Below, one piece after another: positions 23,534 through 35,175 of a stretch of 64,000 bases of DNA. The DNA comes from Raffaelea ambrosiae (Eukaryota; Ascomycota; Sordariomycetes; Ophiostomatales; Ophiostomataceae). Made by a program: the position numbers and the translations under genes. The notes under the pieces are model-generated. The model saw only the letters and a list, made by a program, of their open reading frames with translations. It made no database searches and was not told the DNA's origin. Numbering within the stretch: position 1 is the first letter of the stretch; every line of letters begins with the position of its first letter. The stretch covers positions 868,001-932,000 of the forward strand of contig PCDI01000003.1 in assembly GCA_002778195.1 (NCBI GenBank), read 5' to 3'.

Positions 23534-26500
23534 TTAGTCTTGGCCACCCACCACGTGTACAGCTGTCGTCTTCGAGATTGACGAGCAGTCACACCCTTGG
23601 GGTGGAGATTCCCCTTCTTTCAGCAGAGTCAGAGATGCCAAAGATCTGCCAACCAAGGCCTTGATTTGCCCAATCTCAGCTTGGAGAAGATCAAGAGTTG
23701 CGGGCTCTCTACTAGTAACATAGCCTATTATGCCATCGCATATTATTAGCCAGAGTTGGAGACTAAAAAATAATGATAGAAACACTTTTTTTATACGTAC
23801 CTGTACCGTTCTTCTTGATGGATAGATCGGACATTAGAGACCGAATACCACTTGCGCAAGATACAATTAGATCATACTGGGTCGCCGACTCGGTATCATC
23901 TAAATCCGGAGTGTACTGTGGGTAGCGGGCTTTGACGATAGACGGCGTCATGTCGTCCTGTCTCCGAGGTAGCCGCTGCCACAGCTCCTCACTCAGAAAC
24001 GGCATGAACGGGTGGATCATGGTCAAGCCGCCCTCCAGCGCCGTGTACAGTGTCTCGACCGCACTCATCTTGGCCTCCTCGCTTCCGTCCTGTATGGCAG
24101 CCTTTGCGCTTTCCTATTTTTTGGTGAGTATGGCATAAATATCAATAAAAGGCCAACAGTAACTTAATGGGCAGGCCTACGATATACACGTCGCACAGTT
24201 CGTCGTACCAATAATGATACACAGCCTGCGACGCGTGGGAAAACTCCCTTCGGGTCAGATGGTCGTGGACAGCCTGGGCAGCGGCATTCAGTTTGTGGAG
24301 AATCCAGCGTTCCGCGAGCGTTTCTCGGCCCGTCTTAGAGAGCTTGGATGCCGATGGAGGCACGTAATCCACCGGGAGCTTCCCCAGAACAAACTTTGTT
24401 GCCTGGTAGACCTTGTTGCAGAACCTGCGGTAGCCAGCCATGACCTTGACATCAAAGTTAACATCCCCCCCTGTCTGAGTCAGCGGAGAAACGAAAGGCC
24501 ATTGCACACAGTAACAACATACCACCGGTCGTATAATTGATGAGCGAAAATCGTAGAGCATCAGCACCACATTCAGGAATTCCCTGTGGAAAGGACTGTC
24601 TCTGACTCTTGCTTGCGATTGCGTACTCCGTCTCATCAAGATTTCCGGCTTTCAGGCTCTCTTGCAGTGCCTCGAGAGTGATTCCTTCCATCACGGCAAC
24701 TGGATCAATGACATTCCCCAGAGATTTAGACATTTTGCGACCTTGAGCATCACGAATAAGAGAGTGGCAGTAAACTTCCTTAAAAGGGATCTTTCCGGTC
24801 AATCTCTGACTCAACATGATCATACGCGCAACTGTTGGTTATCAGCACACTAAACCACTTCTCAAGGTAGTCAGGGAGGTAGGGGGGGGTATGGAGAGTA
24901 AACTAACTCCAGAAGAACAATGTGTCCCATCCACTCTCCAGAACGGTTGTCGGGAACAACTTTTGCATGTCGTGCGTATCGTTTGGCCACCCCAGTGTGG
25001 CGAAGGGCCAAAGGGCAGATGAAAACCAAGTGTCAAGGACGTCTGGGTCTCTCAAAAGCGCAATTTCCTTTCCTGGAAACTTTCGCTGCGCTTTCTCTCT
25101 CGCCTCGGTTTCGTTCCGAGCAACAATCCAATGATCCGCAGACCCGGATTTGGTCGGTTCTCCAGGGAAAGTGACTTGATAGGCGGGAATCTGATGCCCC
25201 CACCAAAGCTGCCGCGACAGGCACCAGTCGTTGATATTCTCGAGCCATCGAAAATAGCTTTTCTCTGCAGTGGCCGGGCGAATCTTGATATCTCCATTTC
25301 TAACAGCTGTCAAGGCAGGAACAGCAAGGTCGGCCATCTTCATCCACCATTGGGGTTTCATGACCGGCTCAATGACATCTTTGGACTTTGCGCAGAGCTT
25401 GATGGACATGGGGTTTGGCTCTCTCTTGACAAAAAGACCCAGTTTTGCAAGCTCTTCCTGCAGTGCGTATCGAACATCATACCGCTTCTGTCCTTCGAAC
25501 TTGCCGGCGTTGTTATTCATCGTACCATCATCGTTCAGGATGTTGATGAAAGGTAGGTTATGTCGCACCCCAACAGCGAAATCATTGGCGTCATGGGCCG
25601 GCGTGATCTTGACAGCGCCGGTACCAAATTCCGGATCAGCAATCGTGTCCGCAACAATCGGGACCAAGCGATCGACAAAAGGATGCTTGGCGAATTTTCC
25701 CACAAGCTTCGTATACCGGCTGTCGTTAGGATGAACCGCAATGGCCGTGTCTCCCAGCATGGTCTCAAGCCGAGTTGTGCCAACCTCAATGGTCTCATCG
25801 GATCCATCAATCGGGTACTTGAAATGTGTCAAAACACCGAACTCGACTTTTCGGTCGTACCCTGGAATGCTGAGAAGTGCACGGCCAGGAAGCTCTTTCG
25901 CTTCCACTTCGAGATTGGAGACGGTTGTGTTGAGCTGAACACACCAGTTGACCAGCCGGTTGGAACGGTAGATTAATCCTTCGTCATAAAGGCGGACGAA
26001 TGCTTCCATGACAGCATTGCTCATCTTAGGATCCATGGTGAATGCCTCCCGCGTCCAGTCAAAGGAGCCTCCAAGGCGACGCAAGACCTTGTTGATCTTG
26101 GAATGGTATCTGTCCACGATTGAGCCATTATTCTAAGAATGAACAGAGACTCGGTTCACTTACTCATCTTTCCATTCCAGTGCTCTCTCTAGAAACTTCT
26201 CTCGGCCAAGGTCATGCCGGGTCTTGCGTTCCCTTTTCCACAACATGTTCTCAACCACAGATTGCGTGCTGATGCTGGCATGGTCGCATCCAGGGACGTA
26301 CAGTGTTGTAAAGCCTCGCATGCGGTGCCAGCGAATGAGCAAGTCCTGCAGGGCAGTCCCCAGAGCATGGCCACAGTGTAGGGCACCAGTCACATTCGGA
26401 GGGGGGATTGCAATCACGAAGGACCCTGCATTCAAGTTCTGGCCATCTTCTGTGAACTCTGGCTCAAAGAATCCCTGATTTGTCCACCATGCGTCCCAGG

Positions 26501-26893
26501 CAGACTCAACAACGGCAGGCTGGTATGCGGAATGGTATGGCGAATCGAGCGGTCCAAGAACTGAATATGAGTCATTAGCTGCATTCAGAAAATCGATATG
26601 CGTTTGTTACGGACCTTTCTTTTCACCATCCGGCGTCTGCTCGACATACTTAGGCAGCTCTTCTGCTTTCTTGGGTATTTTCGCAGTCCTTATTGCTGTG
26701 ACAATGCTTGCCTCTTGCTTCCTTGCATTTTTTTCTGCGAACTTCTTCGCCTTTTCAGCTTTCTGGCGATCTTTCTTGGCTGGAGGGTGTTAGCATTTTG
26801 ATCAATGGCGGGAAATGATTCATACTGGCCTTTGCTATCGGCTCTCGCCTTGACAGAAGCGGCTAATTCTTCGTCTCCCCCAGGAGTAGCCAT
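23534..26893 (-). CDS. VAS1: valyl-tRNA synthetase copy, C-terminally truncated
   Basis: Class I synthetase that charges tRNA-Val. Exons 2-8 (26779-26615, 26560-26164, 26109-24908, 24831-24523, 24470-24181, 24113-23801, 23724-23534) join in perfect phase. The nucleotide-binding motif is present as PPPNVTGALHCGHALG, the editing domain as TTRLETMLGDTAIAVHPND and GTGAVKITPAHDANDF, and the KMSKS loop as GRKMSKSLGNVIDP. The anticodon-binding domain (GDVNFDVKVMAGYRRF, HPFMPFLSEELWQRLP) is complete. Translation then stops at 23534, where fungal ValRS proteins normally continue for about 90 residues as a tRNA-binding coiled coil. The best start, ATG at 26893 (MATPGGDEEL), gives an exon 1 (26893-26826) that joins exon 2 one base out of phase through the only obvious intron (GTATGA...CTCCAG, 46 bp). 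Codons end in A or T far more often than in neighbouring genes, and AT-rich DNA lies on both sides. It may be a decaying or specialised paralogue; fungi usually need one full-length copy elsewhere. Confidence 0.8.
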
Positions 26894-27998
26894 GTTTTTT
26901 GCTTTCGTGAGAGGCCACTTATGAGTGATTATACCAGATTTGCTAGTGAATTGCAGTGAACAAGAAAATAAAGTGAAGGAAGGAAAACAGAGTCACCTCT
27001 CCTGAAAATGGGAGTTGCTGTGTGCCACGGTAAAAGTGGAGCAACAAAAAGATGACAAGCCCAAAAGATATTACGAGTACATGTAACAGATTAAGGTATA
27101 TACACAGATCAAAGTACATTCTGGGCAAGTCTGTCTCTACCGATGTATGAGCAACCATCTCGTCGTACTGTACTTCGCGCAGCTGTCTATCTAAATCACA
27201 CTTAGATTCCGGGCTAATTTGATAGTACTTTTTTTTGATAAAGTAGTTTATTTATGACAAGTACGTGGTGTTAAAGTTGTTAACGGCCAAGTTATTATAC
27301 TCTTAGTCTGTTTCTGTTTTGTTTCTATTTCTGTTTTTATTTTCATCTCTGTTTCCGCTTTCACCTTTACTTTTACTTTTGTATAACGTATCAAGGTGGC
27401 CCTCAGCGGATGCGCTGGGCCAGTTTCGCACTAGAGCAACGTCACCGGCCCTGAATACACAGTATTGTACGGAACGTTATGCAGAGTAGTCCACTAGCAG
27501 CTGATGCCGAGCCAGCTTGTGAGCATTTTGGTGCTGTTTGGCCATGTGGAGCCCCAGCCAATGACAGCGCCGCGCTGCAATTTGGCTGCAGCAAACCAAT
27601 GGCGCAGACCAGCCTAACTAACTAGGGACTTATTGTTAGGAACAAAAAGGGACATCCTGGAATCGTCCTCCAAAATAATAAACAAAACTTGACGGCCAAC
27701 AAGCTTCGCCTTCCACCACGAGGCCACCACGAGGCCACCGCGCCGGCGACGATACTAACCCAGCAGGACCCACGACATTTCAATTTGAGGACACTGCCCC
27801 TTTCTTCTCTCGTTTTTTTCCGTTCTATGCGCCGGCCGTTGCCTCGTTCGTTTTGGCGTATTTTTCCTCCCTTCCACGACCATTTTGATGAGATAAAACG
27901 ACAAACAACGACACGACACACGCGACCTATCTGCGAACTGCGCCCCTTGCCAGCGCACTCCACTCCACCAAACACACCTTCTCGCTTCAGCAGCAGCA
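26894..27998. other. divergent intergenic region, AT-rich on the synthetase side
   Basis: Between the synthetase 5' end and POM34. The left part is AT-rich. The right part (from about 27400) returns to normal composition and holds two CCAAT motifs (27558-27562 and 27596-27600), about 400-440 bp before the POM34 ATG. No gene was found. Confidence 0.5.
27190..27400. other. AT-rich tract with degenerate TTTCTGTTTC-like repeats
   Basis: T-rich sequence with repeated TTTCTGTTT, TTTCTATTT and TTTACTTTT steps and many TA dinucleotides. It mirrors the AT-rich tract on the other side of the synthetase gene. Confidence 0.5.
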
Positions 27999-29183
27999 AT
28001 GGCTTCAAGGGGGTTTGCACCAAGGCCTGCGGTGCAGACACCGCAGCGGCAGCTCTTTGCAGCCCATCCTCTACCACCCTCCGCATCGTCGACGCCAGCA
28101 CGCAGCTCGCCAGCTCGGGGCGGTCTCATAGCCACGCCGTCGAGCAGAGCCTCGCCAGGCAAGGCAGTTGTTTCAACGCCCGCGAACAGAGCAGCTGCAT
28201 CCGCTGCTCCTCCAACCACGCCCACTGTCACGGACAGCCCGGGCAACTGGCGGCATCCGCGCTTGGACGAGATCACTCGGCGGCGCAGCGCAACCGTCTT
28301 CAACGGCGAGAACGTTAAGGCGATTATCTATAATGGCCTGGCCCTTGTCGTGGCGTATCTGTCATGGAATGAATACGGAACCACCTACGAGAAGCTGTCA
28401 AGAGGGCAAGTGACTCGAGAGCCGGTTGATAACCCGTTCCAAGATCTATTCTGACTTTTTTTTTTTTGCTTTGCCAGATCTTACATTCTGCTCCCTCACT
28501 CGTACGCCCGCCTCGTCATCATGGCAGTCCTGATCGGTCTTCTCTTGAACATCGTTAGGGCCATTCTGCCGGTCTTCCGCCAGCCAGACAACCTCGCCGA
28601 CATCCCCCTGACTCCTGGCCAGCGCAAGCTTCTGGGTCTGGAGCCGCTCAAGGCCCCGGCCACGCCGGGTGCCGCCTACAGCACACCGCCGCGCTATGCA
28701 CGCACGCCGTCTGTGTCGGGCTCCGTGGGTGGCAGTCCAGGAACTTCGTCGTCAGCCGCCTTTTTCAACACAGGCAACGCCACCGCGGGCAGCAGCCGGA
28801 GCTACACTGGCTCGCCCATCTCAGGCAGTCCGTTGTTTGGCAAGACGCGAGGTGCAGGTGCAGGCGCAGGTGCAGGCGCAGGAGGAGGGTCGCCGTACTC
28901 GGCGGCTAACAGCCCGTTCCAGAGTTCGCTCCAGACGCCGTTCTCCAAGGCTGTGGGTGGCGGTGTTGGCAGTGCCAGTGGCAGCGGTGCGAGGCGGTCG
29001 TCGTTTGGGTCGCCCTCGGGGGGTGCGGGCGGGAGCAGCGGCTCGCTATTGTTCGGGGAATCGGCACTGTCGGGCACGCCCACCAGTCCGGGCTCAGGTG
29101 GCAAGCGGCTGAGCGTGGGTCTCAACAACAAGTGGCTGTACGAAAAGGGCCGGCGTAGCTCGGGCAGTGGTAGGAACTTCTGA
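27999..29183 (+). CDS. POM34: Pom34, nuclear pore membrane protein
   Basis: Integral membrane nucleoporin of the pore membrane ring. Two exons, 27999-28405 and 28478-29183, give 370 residues. The Ser/Pro/Ala-rich N-terminal 85 residues lead into NWRHPRLDEITRRRSATVF and two membrane helices (VKAIIYNGLALVVAYLSW, and VIMAVLIGLLLNIVRAILPV just after the intron). Next come QPDNLADIPLTPGQRKLLGL and a long Gly/Ser/Pro-rich tail with a GAGAGAGAG run, ending NNKWLYEKGRRSS. This two-helix layout and the ITRRRSATVF and LTPGQRKLLGL motifs match the fungal NPCC/POM34 family. The single intron is of the GC-AG type: only the GCAAGT donor at 28406 with the CAG ending at 28477 keeps the frame. Confidence 0.9.
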
Positions 29184-29921
29184 GCAGGCGGTGTTTTCCT
29201 GGAACAATGTGAACGAGGGGCGAGGATAGCGAAGAGAGAGCCAGAAGAGAACCAGAGACAGAGAGAAGGAGAAGGCGGGAATGGCTGCTTATGTTGGATC
29301 TATATGACGTATCTTCCCCTTGCAGGAGCAGGCCACTCGACGGGGCAGCATGATACCCTTTTAACAACCTAGAGAGGACGGCAGCGAACCATGTACAAAT
29401 AGGGCGCATAGACAGCATGGAGGGAATGGGATATGGGTGCATTACACCGTATACTGGTGTGTTGAGCAAGACTGCGGCGTCCTTTGCCTCCTGGTCGACC
29501 GGTGCCTGAGATTTACGCAAAGCTGCCCTTTCCTAGCGCCTGCAGCTTCAGTGCATCTCCCCGCGGCCAGCAGACACTAAAAGCCTAGCTACAGCAGGCT
29601 CGCACCCTTTCTAACGGCCCTAACTGGCCCGGCCAGCGGTCCCTCCATTTGTGACGTAACGCCAAATCAAAACCCCGGCCACTGGATGGAAGGCTGTCTG
29701 GCCTTTCTTGTCCCGGCCAATCCACGTTCCGATCCTATCTGTCTAGACACTTTTTCGCAGCCGACTGCCCAAGTAAATAGAAACGTAACGTCTTCGAAGC
29801 CAAAGCGCCGCCACCACACTCCCCAACCCCTTTCCAACCCAACGATTTGCGCACACGGACGCGCACCTGTGTCTCATTGCCGACCTGCTCGCGAAGCTGA
29901 TACGGCCTGTCTGCTCCTACG
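29184..29921. other. POM34-HID1 intergenic region
   Basis: 738 bp of mixed composition holding the POM34 3' flank and the HID1 promoter and leader. No further gene seen. Confidence 0.6.
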
Positions 29922-32900
29922 ATGGGGGCCAGCGATTCGAAGCTCGTCTTCAAGAAGGGCATCTTTCGGCTATCGGAGGAGCGGCACATCCCCGCCGACG
30001 ATGCATACTGGACATCCGTAGGTTTTTGGCCCCCCGCCGGCTCTTCGGTCGATATAGTCTTCCATCTTTTCTTCCTTGTTCTAACCTTGTCCAGTTCTGG
30101 GAGCTCCCTGAATCGCCCGAGGATGTCTTCAGCCTCTTCTCGCCCGCCGACATCCGCCGCACGCGCGACGCCGCTATCGAGAACATCGAGACTCTCCTGC
30201 TGGCCATCACATCGCGCCTCTTTGCCCTGCGCCACGACCCGGCCTTCCCAGACCCGGAGCTGGCCCCCGAGCGCGAGGCCCTCAACTGCATCCGCGTCTT
30301 GACCCGCGTGCTGCCCTACATCTACGAGCGCGCCGATCTGCAGCCTTGGGAGGAGCAGTTCTTCTGGGCTGTGCGGAGGAAGCGCGTTAGAAAGGGCGGA
30401 GCCAGGGGAGTGGGCAACGAGGTGCTCTTTGACGAGCAGGACGCAGAACAAACAAGAGACAGGGGTGACGGTGGGACTACCCCAGACGACACGCCCGCCT
30501 TCCAGGAAGCGAAACCGCTCGCCGAGGAGCTCATCGACACCCTCATCGACCTGCTCTTCTACGCCGACTTCACCGTGGCCCGGCCGCCCAACCGCGCCCA
30601 GGGCTCGTCCAAGGTCACCTATGCCATCTGGCAGAGTGGCGTGGGCTGCAACACCGCCGTGCCCACCACCAAGGAGTTCGAGAGCAACCGCGGCGAGATC
30701 TTGCGCCTGCTGCTGGCCTTGGCCAGTCCCAGCATGTACATGCCCGCCGGGACGCTGCCGCAGACGGGCATCCGCTCGCTGACGTACATCTGCACCTGTC
30801 CGGAGAAGCAAGTCGTCCTGTCGGTGCTGTGCTCGCTGCTCAATACGACGCTCAAGTACAACCCTGCCAGCTGGCGCGTCCCTTACAATGCCCTTGTCTT
30901 CAAGGACCCCAAGGAGAACCTCGTCACCTACACCCTGCAGTACCTCCTCGTTCTCCTCCTCTATCCCGTCCCCGAGCAGATCGCCTCCTCAACAACGCCC
31001 ATACCTGCCACGCCACCCAAAAACTACTTCCGCCACTTCCTCGGCCGTCTGCACCGCCCGGCCGACTTCCAGTTCATTGTCGACGGCATGACCCGCATCC
31101 TGAACCAGCCCCTGCAGGCGAATGCCTCGTACATCCCGGGCACGCAGACCTCGGTCCGCTTCGCCCCCGAGATCATCATGCTCTTCTGGGAGATCACCCA
31201 GTGCAACAAACGCTTCCGTGCCTTCATCATCGACACCCAACGTGTCCACGACTTTGTCGTCTTGATCTTGTTCTATGCGCTCGAGTACAAGAACGACGGC
31301 TCTAAGCAGGGCGTCGTCCGCATGTGCGCCTTCTTGCTGCAGACTCTCAGTGTCGAGAAGAACTTTGGCCTCAACCTAAACAAGCCCTTTACCGGCCGCG
31401 AGACACTGCCGCCCGCCATCCGGATACAAGGCTTCCGCGGCACCTATGCCGACTTTCTCATACAGGTATATCCGGGTTGCTTTGCATCCACGCGTATTTT
31501 CGCAATCTCTAACAGTGTGCTCTAGTCCATCTACAGCCTCATCACTACTAGTCAGAGCAAGCTGACCGCCATCTACCCGGCTCTACTGGCTGTTATCAAC
31601 AACATTTCCGCCTACGTCGAGGGGCTCAGTTTTCGGACATGTTCTCGCCTCATCCAGCTGTTCTCCTCCATGTCGGCCCCCTCCTTTCTCCTGGCTAACG
31701 AGACCAACCACGATTTGCTCTCCTCTCTGCTGGAAGCTCTCAATGCAACCATTGAGCACCGATACATTAGTAAGACGGGATTTCCAGAGACTCTGCGAGG
31801 TTCCAGGCAGTTTGGTCTCGTATGCTAACAACAATGTTCCTCTCTCAGAAAACCCCCAGCTCGTCTACGCAGTTGTGAGAAATAGAAAACGGTTCGAAGC
31901 GCTTCGCAATTTTACCTTGGAAAGCGGCCAGGAAGAGATTGAGCGCCGCATGCGGCGTCGCAAAGATGCCAATCATTCAGCCGACGATTCCACAGATATG
32001 GGCTCCCGGCGAAGTTCTGTGGACAGCCTCCGGAGTCCAGCTCCCTCCCACCATTCCCAGCCGCCATCGCTGAGCGATGTGGCAGAAGACGGCACGTTTG
32101 CCATTGGCGGCGACGAGGACGACAGTGACGAGGACGATGAGCACCGCGCGACGCCCTCGCAAAGCAGTCCCAGCGAGAACCCGTCACGCGCCTCCTCCGT
32201 GGTGTCCGTCGAGGACGCCGTACCAACACAGCTGCGCGGCATGTCGGAAAAGGCGCGCGGCAAGATGCCGGCTGGCGCACTCAACTTTTCACGGCAAAAC
32301 AGCACCACCAGCCTCGGCAGTGGCTCGGCCCCCATGGGTGCCAGCGGCAGCGGTGGGATCCACGGCCTTGCTGGGCTTCGCAGCGGCAGTGGATTCAGCA
32401 GTGGCGGCAGTGCTAGCGGCTTCTTTGAACCGACGGCGCACTGGATCGACAGCTGGCTGCCCGAGCTGCCGCTGCACACAATCCTCACAGTGATCCAGCA
32501 GATCACCGCGCTTCTGCCGAGCCAGGAGCTGACGGCCGATCGCGCCATGCACGGGACGCTGCAGCGCATCCAAGAGGTGCACCTTGTCGGCGTCGAGCCT
32601 TCGACCATCCGTGTTCATTCGTTTGAGTGGTCGCCGCTGTCCCTGGGATGGTACGAGTCGCTTATCTGGAGCTTTATCTTCAGCAGCGAGATGCAGGTGG
32701 CCCGGGGCACTGTGGGCATCTGGAACGGCACCGCAATCAAGCTGTTCCGCGTGCAAGAGACGGCCCCCCAGGGCCCGTCCTTCACGTCGCCACGCGGCGC
32801 CGTGGATGCTGTGGGTAGCAACATTGTCTCCAGGATTGGCGCAATCAACCTGCGCGGCGGCACGTCCGGGCTGAGCTTGGGCGGCAGCGGCGCAAATACA

Positions 32901-32999
32901 GCAGCAGCAGCAGCAGCAGCAGCTTCAGCGAATAGCGGCACGACTCCGGGAGGAGGTGCGAGCGGAGGGAACGGTTCTCGTACCACACGAGCAGCCTAA
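29922..32999 (+). CDS. HID1: Hid1 (Ftp105-type), Golgi trafficking protein
   Basis: Member of the HID-1 family (S. pombe Ftp105), a peripheral Golgi protein needed for secretory cargo sorting. Exons 29922-30017, 30095-31465, 31526-31769 and 31849-32999 join in phase to give 953 residues. It begins MGASDSKLVFKKGIFRL, with Gly2 and Ser6 matching an N-myristoylation signal, as known for animal HID-1. The conserved start continues AYWTSFWELPESPEDVFSLF. The middle is a long helical region (for example LNCIRVLTRVLPYIYERAD and TPPKNYFRHFLGRLHRPADF). Residues after HRYIKNPQLVYAVVRNRKRF carry a disordered Ser/Glu/Asp-rich insertion, followed by a conserved terminal module (FEPTAHWIDSWLPELPLHTI and SLGWYESLIWSFIFSSE). 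The end is a poly-Ala and Gly-rich tail. Same strand as POM34 and SPC3, but no sign of shared transcription. Confidence 0.93.
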
Positions 33000-33601
33000 C
33001 TAGTTTGATTTTACGTAGATTCGGAAAAGATCACCATCGTGGTTTAGCATCTGACCTTAGCTTTATTTTTCTGTCAGCCCTTGCAAAGGGGTATATAGCG
33101 TTTAGCGTACGAAATAATGATAAAGAAACTTCATTCAGTGTACTGAAAAAATCCTTGTGAGATATTTGACAAACTGCGCAAGGTCTACACAGATGCTGGT
33201 GAAGAGCTTCATGTGCAAGCAACCTTACATTCGTAGTTTGGTCCAATAAGGGGGCGCGTATCGCAGTGAGTCCCCACACATAATTATGGGTCTGCGGAGC
33301 TGCAAGCCAAATGTGGCCATTTCGAACAACGTCGACTTGTGAACTACATCCTACAACGGCGCACCCCTCAACCTCCCTGCACCGACGATTTTAGCGACTT
33401 CCACGGCGCGTTGCGAGACCCAGGCGAACGAGACGCCAAATACGTACGCGGACTGCTGAGCAACCATACAGAACGCGCGTATTCTCCCAAGACACCTCGA
33501 GATAACTGCACAGACGCATTTCAAGAGAGAAGCGGGTTTGGGCTCCCTCCAAGTCGTATTTTTTTCTTCTTGAGTCGTTTCCCAAGACTCCGCTGTCCAA
33601 C
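33000..33601. other. HID1-SPC3 intergenic region
   Basis: 602 bp, AT-richer just after HID1; no gene seen. The last 60 bp form the T-rich SPC3 leader. Confidence 0.6.
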
Positions 33602-34412
33602 ATGTACTCCTCTCTGGTACGCATCCAGAATGTCTTCGGCTTCTTCACCACAGTCGTCACCGTCATCGGCTGCCTCATTGCGGCCACCGATCTCCTCCAT
33701 GCCCGCACACCGAGTGCCTCTGTCCGGCCAGCAGGTCTCCAAGTGTAGGTAGTGCCCAGATTGGAGGATGTACATGGACATATTAGATGCTGATACTCCT
33801 ATTTCCCTCCCCTCCAGAGTCCGCGGCCGGCCGCACTACTACAGCACCAAGAAGGAAGAGTACGCCGTCGTCCGGTTTCATCTGGACGCCGACTTGTCGT
33901 CGCTGTTCACCTGGAACACCAAGTCCGTGTTTGTGTATGTGACGGCTGAGTGGGGAGGCAACTCTACGGGGGGCGCGTCGTCGGCTCCGTCGACAGCCGT
34001 CATCTGGGACAAAATCATCACGGCCCCCTCCTCTGACCACCTCGCCAACATTGGCCCCGTCGCCCTGCGCAAACTCCAAAAGTCCGCCGCCGGCAAGAGC
34101 ATCGACCCGTCCCGCGGCCAGCTCAAACTCAAGAACCAGAAACCCAAGTACCAGATCACCCACCCGACGGGCCGCATCGCCGAGACGGACGGCGTGCGTC
34201 TGCGGGTGCACTACAATGTGCAGCCGTGGGTGGGCCTGCTGTCGTGGAGCCAGGACGGCACGATTGGCGAATCCACCTGGCTGCCCCTGCAAAAGGGCGG
34301 CGCCGGGTCGCCGCTGTGGGCGCCCATGGACGGCGGCGTGAGCAAGGACTTTGCGCTGCCGGCTGTGGGGATGGCGAACACCAAGAAGAAGGCATCGGGC
34401 GGGCGGGCATGA
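33602..34412 (+). CDS. SPC3: signal peptidase complex subunit 3
   Basis: Essential ER-membrane subunit (SPC22/23 in animals) of the complex that removes signal peptides from secretory proteins. Exons 33602-33744 and 33818-34412 give 245 residues. It opens MYSSLVRIQNVFGFFTTVV, with one transmembrane helix at about residues 12-30, and the rest faces the ER lumen. Family landmarks are VVRGRPHYYSTKKEEYAVVRF at the splice junction, DLSSLFTWNTKSVFVYVTAEW, WDKII and QPWVGLLSW. The lumenal domain has a fungal-type insertion after AEWGGNSTGG; NST there is a possible N-glycosylation site. The C-terminus ends in a short KKK/Gly-rich tail. The exon 1 donor GTAGGT at 33745 is the one that keeps the frame (GT+A = Val). 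Confidence 0.93.
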
Positions 34413-35175
34413 GAGAGGAGAAGGAAGCGCGGGCGAGGTCAAGGGCGGGCATATGATTGCATATGATTCTTACTATTGCTGCCCGTTGTTTGTTGCTACT
34501 TGTTTACATAGCTAGTCGGTGTTCTATTGGGCTCGGTCATCATGAGGGTTTGAAAGTAAAATATGGGCAAGAAAAGATGTTGGTTCACCGGAAAAGATAC
34601 GTATTGACACGTCATGTATGTTCCGTAGATTTTCTTACTGGACCGGCGCCAACTCGTAACCAACCGTTGGACCAGATGCGCCTGAAACCTGCCGCAACCT
34701 GGTAGCCCACAGGCCCTAAAACCGCCCCGGCCCCAGGGATGTGTCGCAAGGCTGTCCTCATGCGCCGGGACCTGGTTTTTCCGCCCCGTGTCGACCCCGC
34801 CAGCACCTGTTGCTACCACAACGGGTAATCCTCTGGCAGGGCTGCCTGGCTGCTTCAGTGGCAGCGCTTTTGGATTTTCGCCATTCGCATTGTCATCGTG
34901 TGCTTTTTTTTTTTTTGCAGTCGTGTATTTTTCTTGCTGCTCCGTATCTCGTTTTCTCCGGTTGGCGTGCTTGCCATTCGGATCGCAAGCTCAATTCGCC
35001 TTTCTTTCTTTTTCCCTCGGGCTCAGTTTATTTTCTTTTTTCTGCTTTTATCAACTGTTCTTCTGTTTATTTTGTCCGCCTCGACCGAAATCTACAACTC
35101 CGCAAAACTCGTGGACGACACCTCCTCCCTCTCTCCCGTTCTCTCTCCCCCCTTGCCCTCACCCCTCGCCTCACC
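34413..35175. other. SPC3-XRN1 intergenic region and XRN1 leader
   Basis: 763 bp. The second half is CT-rich and happens to be open in the XRN1 frame, but it encodes only Phe/Ser/Leu-rich sequence and precedes the invariant Xrn1 start. Confidence 0.65.

Noticed and set aside
34741..35175. In-frame 145-codon extension upstream of XRN1
   Set aside because: The family-invariant start MGVPKFFRW is at 35176, and the extension is low-complexity leader sequence.
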